A stretch of 14,066 bases of DNA, taken from assembly GCA_900766195.1 (NCBI GenBank), contig CAAFUN010000176.1, positions 1 to 14,066 on the forward strand. Reading direction: 5' to 3'. The notes beneath the pieces were generated by a model that was given only the letters and a program-made list of their open reading frames with translations, was not told the DNA's origin and searched no databases. Position 1 is the first letter of the stretch. Each line of letters opens with the position of its first letter. Origin of the DNA: an uncultured Bacteroides sp. GTDB taxonomy: Bacteria > Bacteroidota > Bacteroidia > Bacteroidales > Bacteroidaceae. Shown in pieces: positions 6,495 to 14,066 of this stretch. The position numbers were made by a program, and so were the translations under genes.

Positions 6495-8027
6495 ATGGAA
6501 ATTATATTATTATGCGTCGGTATAGCAGTTGGGATAGCATTGGGCATACTGATAGGCGGACACAAATTGACTGACGCAAAAGCTGCCTTGCAAAGCCGGG
6601 AAAAAGAGATGGAGTTATTGCGTAATGAAAGTTCACATCTGCTCGAAGTGCAAAAACAAAGTGCACACGAGCGCGAAGAGTTGCTAAACCGCATGTCCGA
6701 AGAGCGTCTAAGAGAAGCCTCTACCCAAGCTACTGAGCGAATGAAAGAGGCAATGACACAAGCTTCTGAGCGAATTTCTGCTCAAGACAAACTTTATATC
6801 GAACGGCTGAATGCGCTGGAAAAGCAAAACAAAGAACAGCTAGCTGCGCAAGAAAAACTATTTGCAGATCGTCTTGCAGAACAGGAAAGAATGTTCAACC
6901 TACGTTCTAAAGAGTCTCAAGAGCAATTTGAAGAGCGCCTAAGACTTCAAAAAGAGGAAGTAGAGACACTCCACAAACGCCTGAACACGGAATTTGAAAA
7001 TATATCGAACCGTATTTTTCAAAATAAAACAGAAGATTTTACCAAGCTCAATGAAGAGAAGCTTAATGTGCTACTCAGACCTTTGGATCAGAATTTAAAA
7101 GAGTTTCGCGAGAAAGTAGATCAAGTATACGATAAAGAATCCAAGCAGCGCTTCTCTTTAGAAGAACGCATAAAGGATTTAGTGGAATTGAACAATCGGA
7201 TCAGCGAAGATGCCAATAATCTGACACGCGCACTAAAGGGTGATTCGAAGATGCAGGGCAATTGGGGAGAAATGATTTTAGAACGTCTGCTCCAAGCATC
7301 GGGTTTAATTGAAGGAGAACATTACTTCCGACAAGAATTTATTAAAGATGACAGAGGCGAAGCAATCACCAATGAAGAAAATGGACAACGGATGCAACCG
7401 GATGTGATCGTAAAATATCCCGGTGATCGTGAGATGATCATTGATTCAAAAGTGTCTCTTACTGCTTATACAGCTTATACAGCGGCAGAAGATCGAGCTG
7501 AACAAGAACGGTATATCAAAGGCCATTTACAGTCGGTGAGATTACATATCGACGAACTGAGCAAGAAAGATTATTCACACTATGATGTGAAAGCACCTGA
7601 CTTCGTGATGATGTTTATACCTACCGAAGGCGCATACTTACTTGCCATTCAAAATGATTCGAATTTATGGGAGTATGCTTACACTAAAAAAGTAGTATTG
7701 ATGAGCCCAACCAATCTCATCAGTGCACTTCGTTTGTCCCTCGATCTTTGGAAACGCGAAAATCAGGTGAAGAATGTACAGGAAATTATCAGACGGGGAA
7801 CTGCTCTATACGAAAAAATAGCCGGATTTACCGATACCTTCATACGTATAGGAGATAGCTTAGATGGTGTACAAAAAGATTATGAGAAGGCTATGGGGCA
7901 ACTTTCTACCGGACGTGGTAGCGTGGTAGCACAAGCCGAACAGCTCAGCAACATGAGCCTATCTCCCAAGAAACGAATCTCTGCTCGATTACTGAACCAG
8001 AATGACACAACCTTAGAAGAGGATTAA
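6495..8027 (+). CDS. rmuC: RmuC family DNA recombination protein
   Basis: This 510-aa protein has an N-terminal membrane anchor (about residues 2-21, MEIILLCVGI onward, glycine-rich). It is followed by a long charged coiled coil (about 25-215) and the conserved RmuC domain (about 240-440). The domain shows GNWGEMILERLL at 255-266, QPDVIVKYPG at 301-310 and IDSKVS at 316-321. The spacing D303 to D317-S-K319 fits the PD-(D/E)xK nuclease-like fold assigned to RmuC. In E. coli rmuC limits inversion at short inverted repeats; the biochemical activity is poorly defined. The coiled coil contains clear 11-residue repeats from residue 77 onward. The gene begins about 110 nt after the upstream terminator and ends at a shared hairpin, so it is likely monocistronic. 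I see no convincing promoter box, and no Shine-Dalgarno sequence before the ATG. Confidence 0.9.
   Translation: MEIILLCVGIAVGIALGILIGGHKLTDAKAALQSREKEMELLRNESSHLLEVQKQSAHEREELLNRMSEERLREASTQATERMKEAMTQASERISAQDKLYIERLNALEKQNKEQLAAQEKLFADRLAEQERMFNLRSKESQEQFEERLRLQKEEVETLHKRLNTEFENISNRIFQNKTEDFTKLNEEKLNVLLRPLDQNLKEFREKVDQVYDKESKQRFSLEERIKDLVELNNRISEDANNLTRALKGDSKMQGNWGEMILERLLQASGLIEGEHYFRQEFIKDDRGEAITNEENGQRMQPDVIVKYPGDREMIIDSKVSLTAYTAYTAAEDRAEQERYIKGHLQSVRLHIDELSKKDYSHYDVKAPDFVMMFIPTEGAYLLAIQNDSNLWEYAYTKKVVLMSPTNLISALRLSLDLWKRENQVKNVQEIIRRGTALYEKIAGFTDTFIRIGDSLDGVQKDYEKAMGQLSTGRGSVVAQAEQLSNMSLSPKKRISARLLNQNDTTLEED
6726..6775 (+). repeat. 33-nt tandem repeat unit inside the rmuC coiled coil
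   Basis: CAAGCTACTGAGCGAAT (6726-6742) recurs with one change at 6759-6775, exactly 33 nt later. It encodes the 11-residue units TQATERMKEAM and TQASERISAQD. The near identity at nucleotide level points to a fairly recent in-frame duplication within the coiled coil. Confidence 0.7.
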
Positions 8028-8042
8028 GTTTTATAGCATATA

Positions 8043-8092
8043 AAATCCCCTCATCAATTACTTTCTATAAAGAAAATATGATGAGGGGATTT
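8043..8092. terminator. Shared bidirectional terminator between convergent rmuC and mutase genes
   Basis: A 14-bp perfect stem (8043-8056 with 8079-8092, a CCCCTCATCA-type arm) has a 22-nt AT-rich loop. The arms begin with AAA and end with TTT, giving short T tracts on both strands, so it can serve both the plus-strand rmuC and the minus-strand mutase gene. The mutase stop lies about 50 nt beyond. Confidence 0.75.
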
Positions 8093-8144
8093 CTATATTA
8101 TAGCAATTTAGTAAAACTTCTGCTGCAATTTACATGCAGAGAAA

Positions 8145-9890
8145 TTAAATACCTAAGGAAGCACGTACAGCTTTTATCTTTTCTTCAGCAGCAGCATTGG
8201 CGCTGTAATAACAATGACGGCAACCCATTTCACCTTTCACTTCAAAATAGAACTTAATTTTAGGTTCAGTGCCCGAAGGACGTACGGAAACCTTAGTCCC
8301 ATCTTCTGTAAAGTATTGCAGTACATTAGAAGTATCCGGCATGTGAAGTGGAGAAACCTTTCCATGAGCATCAGTCTGCTTCAATGTTTGGTAATCCTTA
8401 CTCAGCACAACCTTTGAACCAGCTATTTCTTTGGGTGGATTGTTACGGAAATCAGTCATCATCTGTTTGATTTCTTCGGCTCCGCTCTTACCCGGTTTTA
8501 CCACATTCACAGTAAATTCCTTAGAGAAGCCATACTCTACGTAAATATCAAGCAGCAGTTCAAATAAGGTCTTGCCATTGTCTTTAGCCCATGCGGCAAT
8601 TTCAGAAATCAAGCAACAAGCAGATACGGCATCTTTGTCACGAACGAAATCCTCAGCCAAAAAGCCGTAGCTTTCTTCTCCACCGCCAATATATTTTTTC
8701 TTTCCTTCTGTTAAACGGATTTCACGAGCGATCCATTTAAAGCCCGTATAGCAATCCATCATCTCAATGTCATTCCTATCTGCTACTTTCTTAATCAGTT
8801 CGGTAGTAACAATAGTTTTTACACAAAATTCGTTGCCCTTTATCTTATTAAGCAATTTATATTGTGTCAAAATGTAATAGAGATAAATGAGGCAAGTCTG
8901 ATTACCATTAATCAAAACCCATTCACCTTTATCATCCTTGCAAGCAATGCCCACACGGTCAGCATCAGGATCGGAAGCCATCACCAAATCAGCATCAATC
9001 TTCTTAGCCAAAGCTACAGCCATGGAAAGTGCTTCTGCATTTTCAGGATTAGGAGATACAACAGTAGAGAAATTACCGTCTTTCACCATCTGTTCAGGTA
9101 CAGTATGAACATTTTCAAAGCCCCACATTTTCAATGCACGTGGAATAAGCATCATACCTGTACCATGAATAGGAGTATAAACTAGCTTTATATCTTTGTG
9201 ACGGGCAATAGCCTGAGGATCAAGGCTCACAGTCTTAACTTTATCCAGATATATCTTATCAATATCTTCACCGATAATTTGAATCAAGTTTTTATTACCT
9301 TCAAACTTAATATCGGCAGCAGAAGCAATCTTATTCACCTCATCAATAATTCCTGTGTCGTGAGGAGCAAGTACTTGAGCACCATCATCCCAATAAGCCT
9401 TATAGCCATTATATTCTTTAGGATTATGACTTGCTGTCAAAATAATACCACTTTGGCAACCTAGTTGACGGATAGCAAAAGAAGTTTCAGGCGTAGGACG
9501 CATGTCGTCAAACAGATATACTTTAATTCCATTAGCGGAAAATATATTGGCTGATATCTCGGCAAATTTACGACTGTTATTTCTACAATCATGTCCCACT
9601 ACTACGGAGATCTGGTCACGATCCTTAAAAGATTTATTCAGATAATTAGAGAGACCTTGAGTAGCTGCACCCACTGTATAGATATTCATACGATTGGATC
9701 CTGCACCCATTATGCCACGTAGACCTCCCGTACCAAACTCAAGATCTTTGTAAAAAGATTCTATCAGCTCCGTCTTATCATCATTCTCCAGCATACGTTT
9801 TACTTCTGCTTGAGTCTCAGCATCGTAAGCAGGTGTAAGCCATTTACGTGCTTTTTCAGTTACCTGTTTAATAAGTTCCTGATTTTCCAT
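8145..9890 (-). CDS. Phosphoglucomutase/phosphomannomutase (alpha-D-phosphohexomutase)
   Basis: This 581-aa cytoplasmic enzyme should interconvert hexose 1- and 6-phosphates, feeding glycolysis and nucleotide-sugar synthesis. All four family signatures are intact: the catalytic phosphoserine loop TASHNP at 152-157 (Ser154), the Mg-binding loop DPDADR at 307-312, the sugar-recognition loop GGGEESYG at 402-409, and the phosphate-binding loop RPSGTEPK at 537-544. GTGGLRG at 53-59 is also typical. The length fits the larger PgcA/PGM2-like branch (about 570-600 aa) rather than the 450-aa bacterial GlmM/ManB forms. Glucose versus mannose preference cannot be decided by eye. Near the C-terminus a C-x2-C pair (Cys557, Cys560) sits just after the last domain strand. 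The gene has its own candidate promoter and ends at the bidirectional hairpin. Confidence 0.92.
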   Translation of the reverse strand: MENQELIKQVTEKARKWLTPAYDAETQAEVKRMLENDDKTELIESFYKDLEFGTGGLRGIMGAGSNRMNIYTVGAATQGLSNYLNKSFKDRDQISVVVGHDCRNNSRKFAEISANIFSANGIKVYLFDDMRPTPETSFAIRQLGCQSGIILTASHNPKEYNGYKAYWDDGAQVLAPHDTGIIDEVNKIASAADIKFEGNKNLIQIIGEDIDKIYLDKVKTVSLDPQAIARHKDIKLVYTPIHGTGMMLIPRALKMWGFENVHTVPEQMVKDGNFSTVVSPNPENAEALSMAVALAKKIDADLVMASDPDADRVGIACKDDKGEWVLINGNQTCLIYLYYILTQYKLLNKIKGNEFCVKTIVTTELIKKVADRNDIEMMDCYTGFKWIAREIRLTEGKKKYIGGGEESYGFLAEDFVRDKDAVSACCLISEIAAWAKDNGKTLFELLLDIYVEYGFSKEFTVNVVKPGKSGAEEIKQMMTDFRNNPPKEIAGSKVVLSKDYQTLKQTDAHGKVSPLHMPDTSNVLQYFTEDGTKVSVRPSGTEPKIKFYFEVKGEMGCRHCYYSANAAAEEKIKAVRASLGI

Positions 9891-9933
9891 ATTATATTTT
9901 TTTAAATTAGTATTTTACTGATATTCTTCTACA

Positions 9934-9941
9934 CAAAAATA
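9934..9941 (-). promoter_or_regulatory. Candidate -7 box for the phosphohexomutase gene
   Basis: On the minus strand TATTTTTG matches TAnnTTTG exactly, 43 nt before the ATG. The nearest upstream TTTG (9957-9954) is only 12 nt away, shorter than the usual 19-21 nt, so the -33 element is uncertain. Confidence 0.5.
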
Positions 9942-10072
9942 GGAGAATAAGTTCAAATATCCTATTGTTAACGTAGAGATTTATATCTTTTTTATCAGAG
10001 AAATCAATAACATGCCCTGTGTATGTTTCTTTTATGTTTTATTCCTCTTTGTAAACGTGAATTAAACAAGAC

Positions 10073-11719
10073 TTATTCGGTTGGCATCTTATAGCGATCA
10101 CCCGTTTGTTTTACATATTCTTCTAAGAATTGCTTAGGATAACCAGGTCGTACTACTCCAGCAGGTTGGCCAATAGCATTGCGTTCAAATTTTCCATCTT
10201 TCATTTTACGCACTACACCGTCAGCATATTTAACAAGTAAGAACTCACCTAGATGTTTCCAAGTGTCAAAAGTACTTTGCGCTGTCATATTAGTATAATT
10301 AGTTAAGAAAGATTTGGCTTTGGCAGGATCTTTAGCATAAAGTTTACTCGCCTCACTTTCAACACCTTCTTGCATATCATTAAACGTTTTCTCCAACTCT
10401 GTTTGGGTAGATCTTACATCATCAATCATCAAATCATATCGGGGATAAACCATATTAGCTACCCAATTGAACACCCAGAAAGCAGAATTCCAAGAGAAAG
10501 TAATGTAATCTGCTCCATCTACACGTGAGTAACAAACCGGAACTTTATCAGTACAACAATATACAGGTGTAAACACAGTCATATTGGCATCATCCGTACC
10601 AAACCAAAGTACCCCGCCTATAGCGTCCGGCAAAGATGCACGCATTTGAGCTACAAATACAAAACCGGTCTGCTGAGTGGATATAGGGCGTTCATTAAAA
10701 TACTTTTGTCCGTTAACTTCAAATGATAATGGAGACAAGCGATAAGGAATATGGTACGGACCTGCTCCAAAGTCTTTACTGATATCCAATGGAGTACCCT
10801 CGTAATGATCACGCATAGCATTTTTCACATCCTGAACGGAGATCTTACGATTTGGTTTTAGGAAAAGCGGCATCGGCTGTTTACTCTTTCCTTCTATATA
10901 AGGAAGAAATTCCCGCCCACGATCAGTAAACATATTGAAATAACTCCATACACGGGCTTCACAATACCTAAGGGCACCAAAATCCAAGGGAGCATAAGCA
11001 TTAGCAAAACTAAAATCCTTATTAACGCCATTAAAGTAACCCTTTTCACGGGCAAAAGAAACCACATCCGAAGAATAAACGCAGTTATTCTTATCACTCA
11101 TATCAAACTGATGAATACGACTCTGATTGGCATGCGCCGAGATACAATCATCGGGAACACGGACAGCAACCCATACAGCACCATGCATTCCGGGTCCTTT
11201 ACCAATCATTTCAAGTATCCATATCTCATTAGGATCGGCAATGGTGAACGATTCACCGCTGCTGTAATAACCGTACTCATCTACAAGGCCAGTCATAACT
11301 TTTATGGCTTCACGTGCCGTACGCGACCGTTGAAGGCCCAAATAAATAAGGCTTCCATAATCTATAATACCGGTAGTATCCGTTAGTTCAGGACGTCCTC
11401 CAAAAGTAGTTTCACCAATAGTCAACTGAAATTCATTCATATTCCCAATAACATTATATGTTACGGGTGCTTGTTTTATCTTCCCAAGATACTTACCGGT
11501 ATCCCATTCATGAATATCTATCAGCATACCCTTTTTGTGGGTGCCGGCGGGATAATGATACAACTCACCAAACAACCCGTAAGAGTCTGCGGAATAGGAG
11601 ACAATAGTAGAACCATCTGTCGAAGCGTTCTTGCCGACAATAAGGTTTGTACAAGCGAATGTATTCGCCAATGCCGTCGCAAGAAAAAGGACGGAAAGAG
11701 TAAATCTTTTCTTCATCAT
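10073..11719 (-). CDS. Secreted C69 family dipeptidase
   Basis: This 548-aa Ntn-hydrolase-type peptidase resembles the PepD/C69 dipeptidases. The signal peptide (about residues 1-22) ends right before Cys23, which begins CTNLIVGKNASTDGS. In this family an N-terminal cysteine exposed by cleavage is the nucleophile. The segment TFAC is a poor lipobox, so catalytic rather than lipid-anchored use of the cysteine is more likely. Other family features are NEFQLTIGETTFGG at about 95-108, a GESFTIADPNEIWILE segment near 155-170, and SAHANQSRI near 194-202. The enzyme should act in the periplasm or outside the cell on dipeptides or small amide substrates. The length is at the upper end of the family, with a helical C-terminal part. 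It follows the M23 peptidase gene by 47 nt, so both genes may share a transcript, but a candidate promoter also lies at their junction. I see no clear terminator downstream. Confidence 0.88.
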   Translation of the reverse strand: MMKKRFTLSVLFLATALANTFACTNLIVGKNASTDGSTIVSYSADSYGLFGELYHYPAGTHKKGMLIDIHEWDTGKYLGKIKQAPVTYNVIGNMNEFQLTIGETTFGGRPELTDTTGIIDYGSLIYLGLQRSRTAREAIKVMTGLVDEYGYYSSGESFTIADPNEIWILEMIGKGPGMHGAVWVAVRVPDDCISAHANQSRIHQFDMSDKNNCVYSSDVVSFAREKGYFNGVNKDFSFANAYAPLDFGALRYCEARVWSYFNMFTDRGREFLPYIEGKSKQPMPLFLKPNRKISVQDVKNAMRDHYEGTPLDISKDFGAGPYHIPYRLSPLSFEVNGQKYFNERPISTQQTGFVFVAQMRASLPDAIGGVLWFGTDDANMTVFTPVYCCTDKVPVCYSRVDGADYITFSWNSAFWVFNWVANMVYPRYDLMIDDVRSTQTELEKTFNDMQEGVESEASKLYAKDPAKAKSFLTNYTNMTAQSTFDTWKHLGEFLLVKYADGVVRKMKDGKFERNAIGQPAGVVRPGYPKQFLEEYVKQTGDRYKMPTE

Positions 11720-11761
11720 ATTCTTCTCTGATTTATATATAAATGTATAACACTAATTTAT

Positions 11762-11769
11762 CAAAGTTA
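11762..11769 (-). promoter_or_regulatory. Candidate -7 box for the C69 dipeptidase gene
   Basis: On the minus strand TAACTTTG matches TAnnTTTG exactly. It overlaps the stop codon of the M23 gene and lies 42 nt before the dipeptidase ATG. A clear TTG -33 box is not seen (the region reads TTA), so the dipeptidase may have its own weak promoter or be read through from upstream. Confidence 0.45.
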
Positions 11770-13527
11770 CCAAATAAATTCTGTACGATTAACCGAAGTA
11801 TTGCCACACTGATCTGTAGCCGTCATCTCAACAATATGTTTGCCACCACGACTCACGCGACTGGGATCAATCTCATAAACCACATTTCCTTTAGTTGAAT
11901 TGGGTATGCCAAACAATGCATATTTTCCATCTATTGTACCACGATAAGTACGTACACCCGTTTCTTTATCTTTAATATGATATATGATACGTCCTGTCCG
12001 ACCCCATAATCTAGAATTGACCGGAGAAATAATAGGTGGTATAGTGTCCACAGCTATGGTATAAGTCCCCAATTCTTTTATGCGGGTTTGCATAAAACCA
12101 TTTTCATAAACTCCTCCTACACTGTATTTATATCCACGAGCATCCACACTTGCTATATAGTATTTTGTTGTATCGGCAATCGGCTGATGACGGAGACCTA
12201 TACGCAGCACACAACTGCCATTCAAAGGTATGCGTACATCATTTAATTGATAAGTGTAAGCAATGGCAGAACTATCCATACACACGGCATAATTCAACCA
12301 AATATCGTCATACAGCATACCTCTAGGGACAATGAGTTCAAGCCCGGGTTCTTGAAGATAATTTACTTTATCCCAATGAAAGACATACTTTTCCCGATGC
12401 TCTGCAGGACGTATTTCCGAACATTTACCTTCAATGGTAAAACTTAATTTAGAAGTGTTTCCTTTTACATCGCTCAATGTATAAACGAAATGATATGGCC
12501 GTTCTTCATTAATATCAATCAGTCCACGGTTACCATTAGAAGCACGAAGCATTCGTAATGTATTTCCCGGATCAATAAATGATTTCATATATTGTCCGCA
12601 AGCCCACGAATTTATCATCCGATTTTCTGCTGGAGAAAAACGATCCACTACACTACGGAAAACCTCCTTGCCATCTACTTCCAAAACCACCGTATGAACT
12701 CCATAGTGATTTCCTACTCCATTCATATAATCGTAAGCACGAACGCCCACCCCTATCAATCCCCAAGCGTTAATAGTCTGAGCTGTATTAGCAGGAAAAG
12801 CCTGTTTTATCTGCCTCCCGTTTACAACTCCTTTTCCAGCTTGCGGAAAGAGCATGATGCCTAAAGCTTTGGGAGCAGTAGTATCTTTCACCCAATCAGC
12901 AAAAAAAGGCAATGGATCAACGAAATCCCCGGTAGCAGTCTCAAACATATCCAAATGCAAATGAGGCCCAAAAGAGTATCCGGAGTTACCACTATACGCA
13001 ATAACTTGTCCTCCTTTAACCGGATATTCGTTACGATTCGGTGTAATATCCACTTCCCATGATTCATTCTTATATTGCAAATCTTTTACTCTTTTAGCCA
13101 CTTCTTCTACAAAACCATTCAAATGTCTATTAATAGTACCATAGCCGTTATCGTAAGTCACATCAAGCATATAGCCCGAACCCTGAGTAACTCTAATTCG
13201 TGATATATATCCATTGGCCAATGCACGAACAGGCTTTCCTATACTTCCCCCAGTCTTAAAATCAAGTCCTCCGTGAAAGTGATTTGCACGTATCTCACCA
13301 AAATTGCCGGAAAAAACAATCGGAAAGTCAAATGGAGGAGTAAAACCCAAATGTCGAGAATCCGAGACCGCTTCTTTATCTGTATCGACACATACACTAA
13401 CTTTCTCTTGTAAATCTCCATCATCAACTTCATTATTTACAGACTGGGCATACCCAAATGACAATATATTGGGTTCACATATAAACAATAACAATACATA
13501 GACGGAAATCTTCAAATTCCTATTCAT
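11767..13527 (-). CDS. Secreted M23 family metallopeptidase (peptidoglycan endopeptidase)
   Basis: This 586-aa protein has a signal peptide (about residues 1-28, cleavage after YAQ) and an N-terminal LytM/M23 domain (about 65-205). The zinc ligands are intact: His85 and Asp89 in the H-x3-D motif (HGGLD), and the second His of HLH (His189-Leu-His191). His135 in NRHLNG matches the second active-site histidine of LytM-type enzymes. The remaining 370 residues look like beta-rich, Ig-like modules, ending in a TATDQCGNTSVNRTEF-type strand. The likely role is cleavage of peptide cross-links in peptidoglycan, or of a similar glycine-rich peptide, in the periplasm. Because all metal ligands are present it is more likely an active enzyme than a degenerate activator such as EnvC. 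It is the first gene of a minus-strand pair with the C69 dipeptidase and has its own promoter. Confidence 0.9.
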   Translation of the reverse strand: MNRNLKISVYVLLLFICEPNILSFGYAQSVNNEVDDGDLQEKVSVCVDTDKEAVSDSRHLGFTPPFDFPIVFSGNFGEIRANHFHGGLDFKTGGSIGKPVRALANGYISRIRVTQGSGYMLDVTYDNGYGTINRHLNGFVEEVAKRVKDLQYKNESWEVDITPNRNEYPVKGGQVIAYSGNSGYSFGPHLHLDMFETATGDFVDPLPFFADWVKDTTAPKALGIMLFPQAGKGVVNGRQIKQAFPANTAQTINAWGLIGVGVRAYDYMNGVGNHYGVHTVVLEVDGKEVFRSVVDRFSPAENRMINSWACGQYMKSFIDPGNTLRMLRASNGNRGLIDINEERPYHFVYTLSDVKGNTSKLSFTIEGKCSEIRPAEHREKYVFHWDKVNYLQEPGLELIVPRGMLYDDIWLNYAVCMDSSAIAYTYQLNDVRIPLNGSCVLRIGLRHQPIADTTKYYIASVDARGYKYSVGGVYENGFMQTRIKELGTYTIAVDTIPPIISPVNSRLWGRTGRIIYHIKDKETGVRTYRGTIDGKYALFGIPNSTKGNVVYEIDPSRVSRGGKHIVEMTATDQCGNTSVNRTEFIW

Positions 13528-13555
13528 AATATACTAAATTCATACAAAATGTACG

Positions 13556-13588
13556 CAAAGATAGAAATAATCTACTGCTTTGTTCCAA
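13556..13588 (-). promoter_or_regulatory. Promoter of the M23 peptidase gene
   Basis: On the minus strand TATCTTTG (13563-13556) matches the Bacteroides -7 box exactly and lies 28 nt before the ATG. TTG at 13588-13586 is 22 nt further upstream and could be the -33 element. Confidence 0.6.
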
Positions 13589-13634
13589 TAATAATTCATA
13601 AACAGAATAAAATTGAATTGCAAAAGAACTACTT

Positions 13635-13659
13635 TTTGATATGAAAATGTATATATTTG
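13635..13659 (+). promoter_or_regulatory. Candidate promoter of the small membrane protein gene
   Basis: TATATTTG at 13652-13659 matches TAnnTTTG exactly and lies 43 nt before the ATG at 13703. TTTG at 13635-13638 is the nearest -33-like box, at a short spacing of 13 nt. It diverges from the M23 promoter about 90 nt away. Confidence 0.5.
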
Positions 13660-13702
13660 CATTAGAAAAGCAGAATATTTTTATTGCACTATTAATCATT
13701 AT

Positions 13703-13873
13703 ATGAATAATACATATATCACGTATATACTACTATTATTGCTACTACTCATTATAGTATGTTTTGTCGTAATGATTATAAGTCTGCGTCAGCTACACAA
13801 GACTAAAAAAGAGATGAAACAACGACAAGAAGGTGATAATATTGAGAAACAATATGATTGGTATAGGCATTAA
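13703..13873 (+). CDS. Small single-pass membrane protein, 56 aa (unrecognised)
   Basis: The ATG at 13703 opens a 56-codon frame ending in TAA at 13871-13873. The protein has a short polar start (MNNTYITY), one leucine- and isoleucine-rich transmembrane segment (about residues 8-28, including LLLLLLL), and a highly charged tail (KTKKEMKQRQEGDNIEKQYDWYRH). The basic residues just after the segment predict a cytoplasmic C-terminus by the positive-inside rule. A consensus -7 box lies 43 nt upstream. No family is recognised; function is unknown. The clean membrane-segment-plus-charged-tail layout and the promoter support a real gene. An antisense frame (13803-13976) overlaps it but looks less protein-like. 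Confidence 0.55.
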   Translation: MNNTYITYILLLLLLLIIVCFVVMIISLRQLHKTKKEMKQRQEGDNIEKQYDWYRH

Positions 13874-14045
13874 TTCTTCGCGAAAGAGTAATATAAGCAG
13901 TCCATAAGCAGCAACAAGAAAGACTATACAATAATAAAAGTTCAATAAGGCACAAAACTCCCACTAATAGTGTCATTTTAAAAGAAAATCCAACAATAAA
14001 TAATCAATCCGGAATATTTATAAAATCTGTTGTAAAACAAGCTTT
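13874..14045. other. Terminal intergenic sequence, nothing recognised
   Basis: This AT-rich stretch runs to the adapter junction. I find no RNA gene, no terminator and no convincing coding frame in it. A minus-strand frame open from the right edge to a TGA near 14004 is too short to judge; it could be the tail of a gene cut off by the contig end. Confidence 0.5.
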
Positions 14046-14066
14046 AGATCGGAAGAGCGTCGTGTA
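14046..14066. other. Illumina TruSeq adapter remnant (sequencing artefact)
   Basis: The last 21 bases begin with the common Illumina adapter core AGATCGGAAGAGC and continue CGTCGTGTA. Together they match the known reverse complement of the TruSeq universal (read 1 side) adapter. This is not biological sequence. It marks an untrimmed contig end, and the bases just before it rest on reads that ran into the adapter. Confidence 0.97.

Noticed and set aside
6430..6525. 31-aa ORF with GAGGAG just before its ATG, overlapping the rmuC start
   Set aside because: The GAGGAG lies only one or two bases from the ATG, too close to act as a Shine-Dalgarno site, and the peptide runs into rmuC in another frame.
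9891..10072. Search for a terminator after the C69 dipeptidase gene
   Set aside because: Only a 5-bp AACAT/ATGTT pairing near 10013 was found, without a T tract. This is not enough to call.
13803..13976. 57-aa minus-strand hydrophobic ORF overlapping the small membrane protein
   Set aside because: It is antisense to the plus-strand ORF, has an odd composition (a CCCLW run, many Y and L), and no promoter box is seen. The hydrophobicity probably mirrors the AT-rich codons of the other strand.
1..14045. Search for CRISPR arrays, tRNA or rRNA genes, insertion sequences, phage or defence genes
   Set aside because: No regularly spaced repeats, cloverleaf, rRNA-like stretches, transposase motifs or terminal inverted repeats were seen. 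The gene content is core Bacteroidales metabolism and envelope functions.

Overview
The window looks like ordinary chromosomal DNA of a gut-type Bacteroidales bacterium, most likely Bacteroides or a close relative. The signs are a SusC/SusD outer-membrane pair, AT-rich gaps, starts that mostly lack Shine-Dalgarno sequences, and repeated matches to the Bacteroides -7 promoter box TAnnTTTG. The last 21 bases are Illumina adapter sequence, so the window ends at an untrimmed contig end and genuine sequence stops at 14045.

Layout. Positions 41-4852 (minus strand) hold a two-gene operon: a TonB-dependent SusC/RagA transporter, then a SusD/RagB-like lipoprotein, closed by a hairpin terminator. No glycosidase, peptidase, sulfatase or sensor gene lies with the pair inside the window, so its substrate cannot be named. 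A 602-base gap (4853-5454) separates it from the next, divergent gene. This gap is the most structured non-coding part: three phased ATACC repeats, a -7-like box facing susC, a possible 38-codon ORF, and a strong AAAGGAGG before a 9-codon ORF just upstream of susC.

Positions 5455-8092 (plus strand) hold a type I methionine aminopeptidase with an N-terminal extension, a 22-bp-stem terminator, an RmuC-family protein with a long coiled coil, and a hairpin shared with the convergent gene that follows. Positions 8145-13527 (minus strand) hold a phosphohexomutase, a secreted C69 family dipeptidase and a secreted M23 metallopeptidase, each with a candidate promoter of its own. A 56-aa single-pass membrane protein (13703-13873, plus strand) diverges from the M23 gene.

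How the genes relate. The SusCD pair imports an unknown large nutrient across the outer membrane. The M23 enzyme probably trims peptidoglycan and the C69 enzyme probably hydrolyses dipeptides, both outside the cytoplasm. The aminopeptidase, mutase and RmuC protein are housekeeping functions. I see no mobile element, CRISPR array, tRNA, rRNA or defence cassette, and no clearly new system. The best leads are the susC leader region and the small membrane protein.
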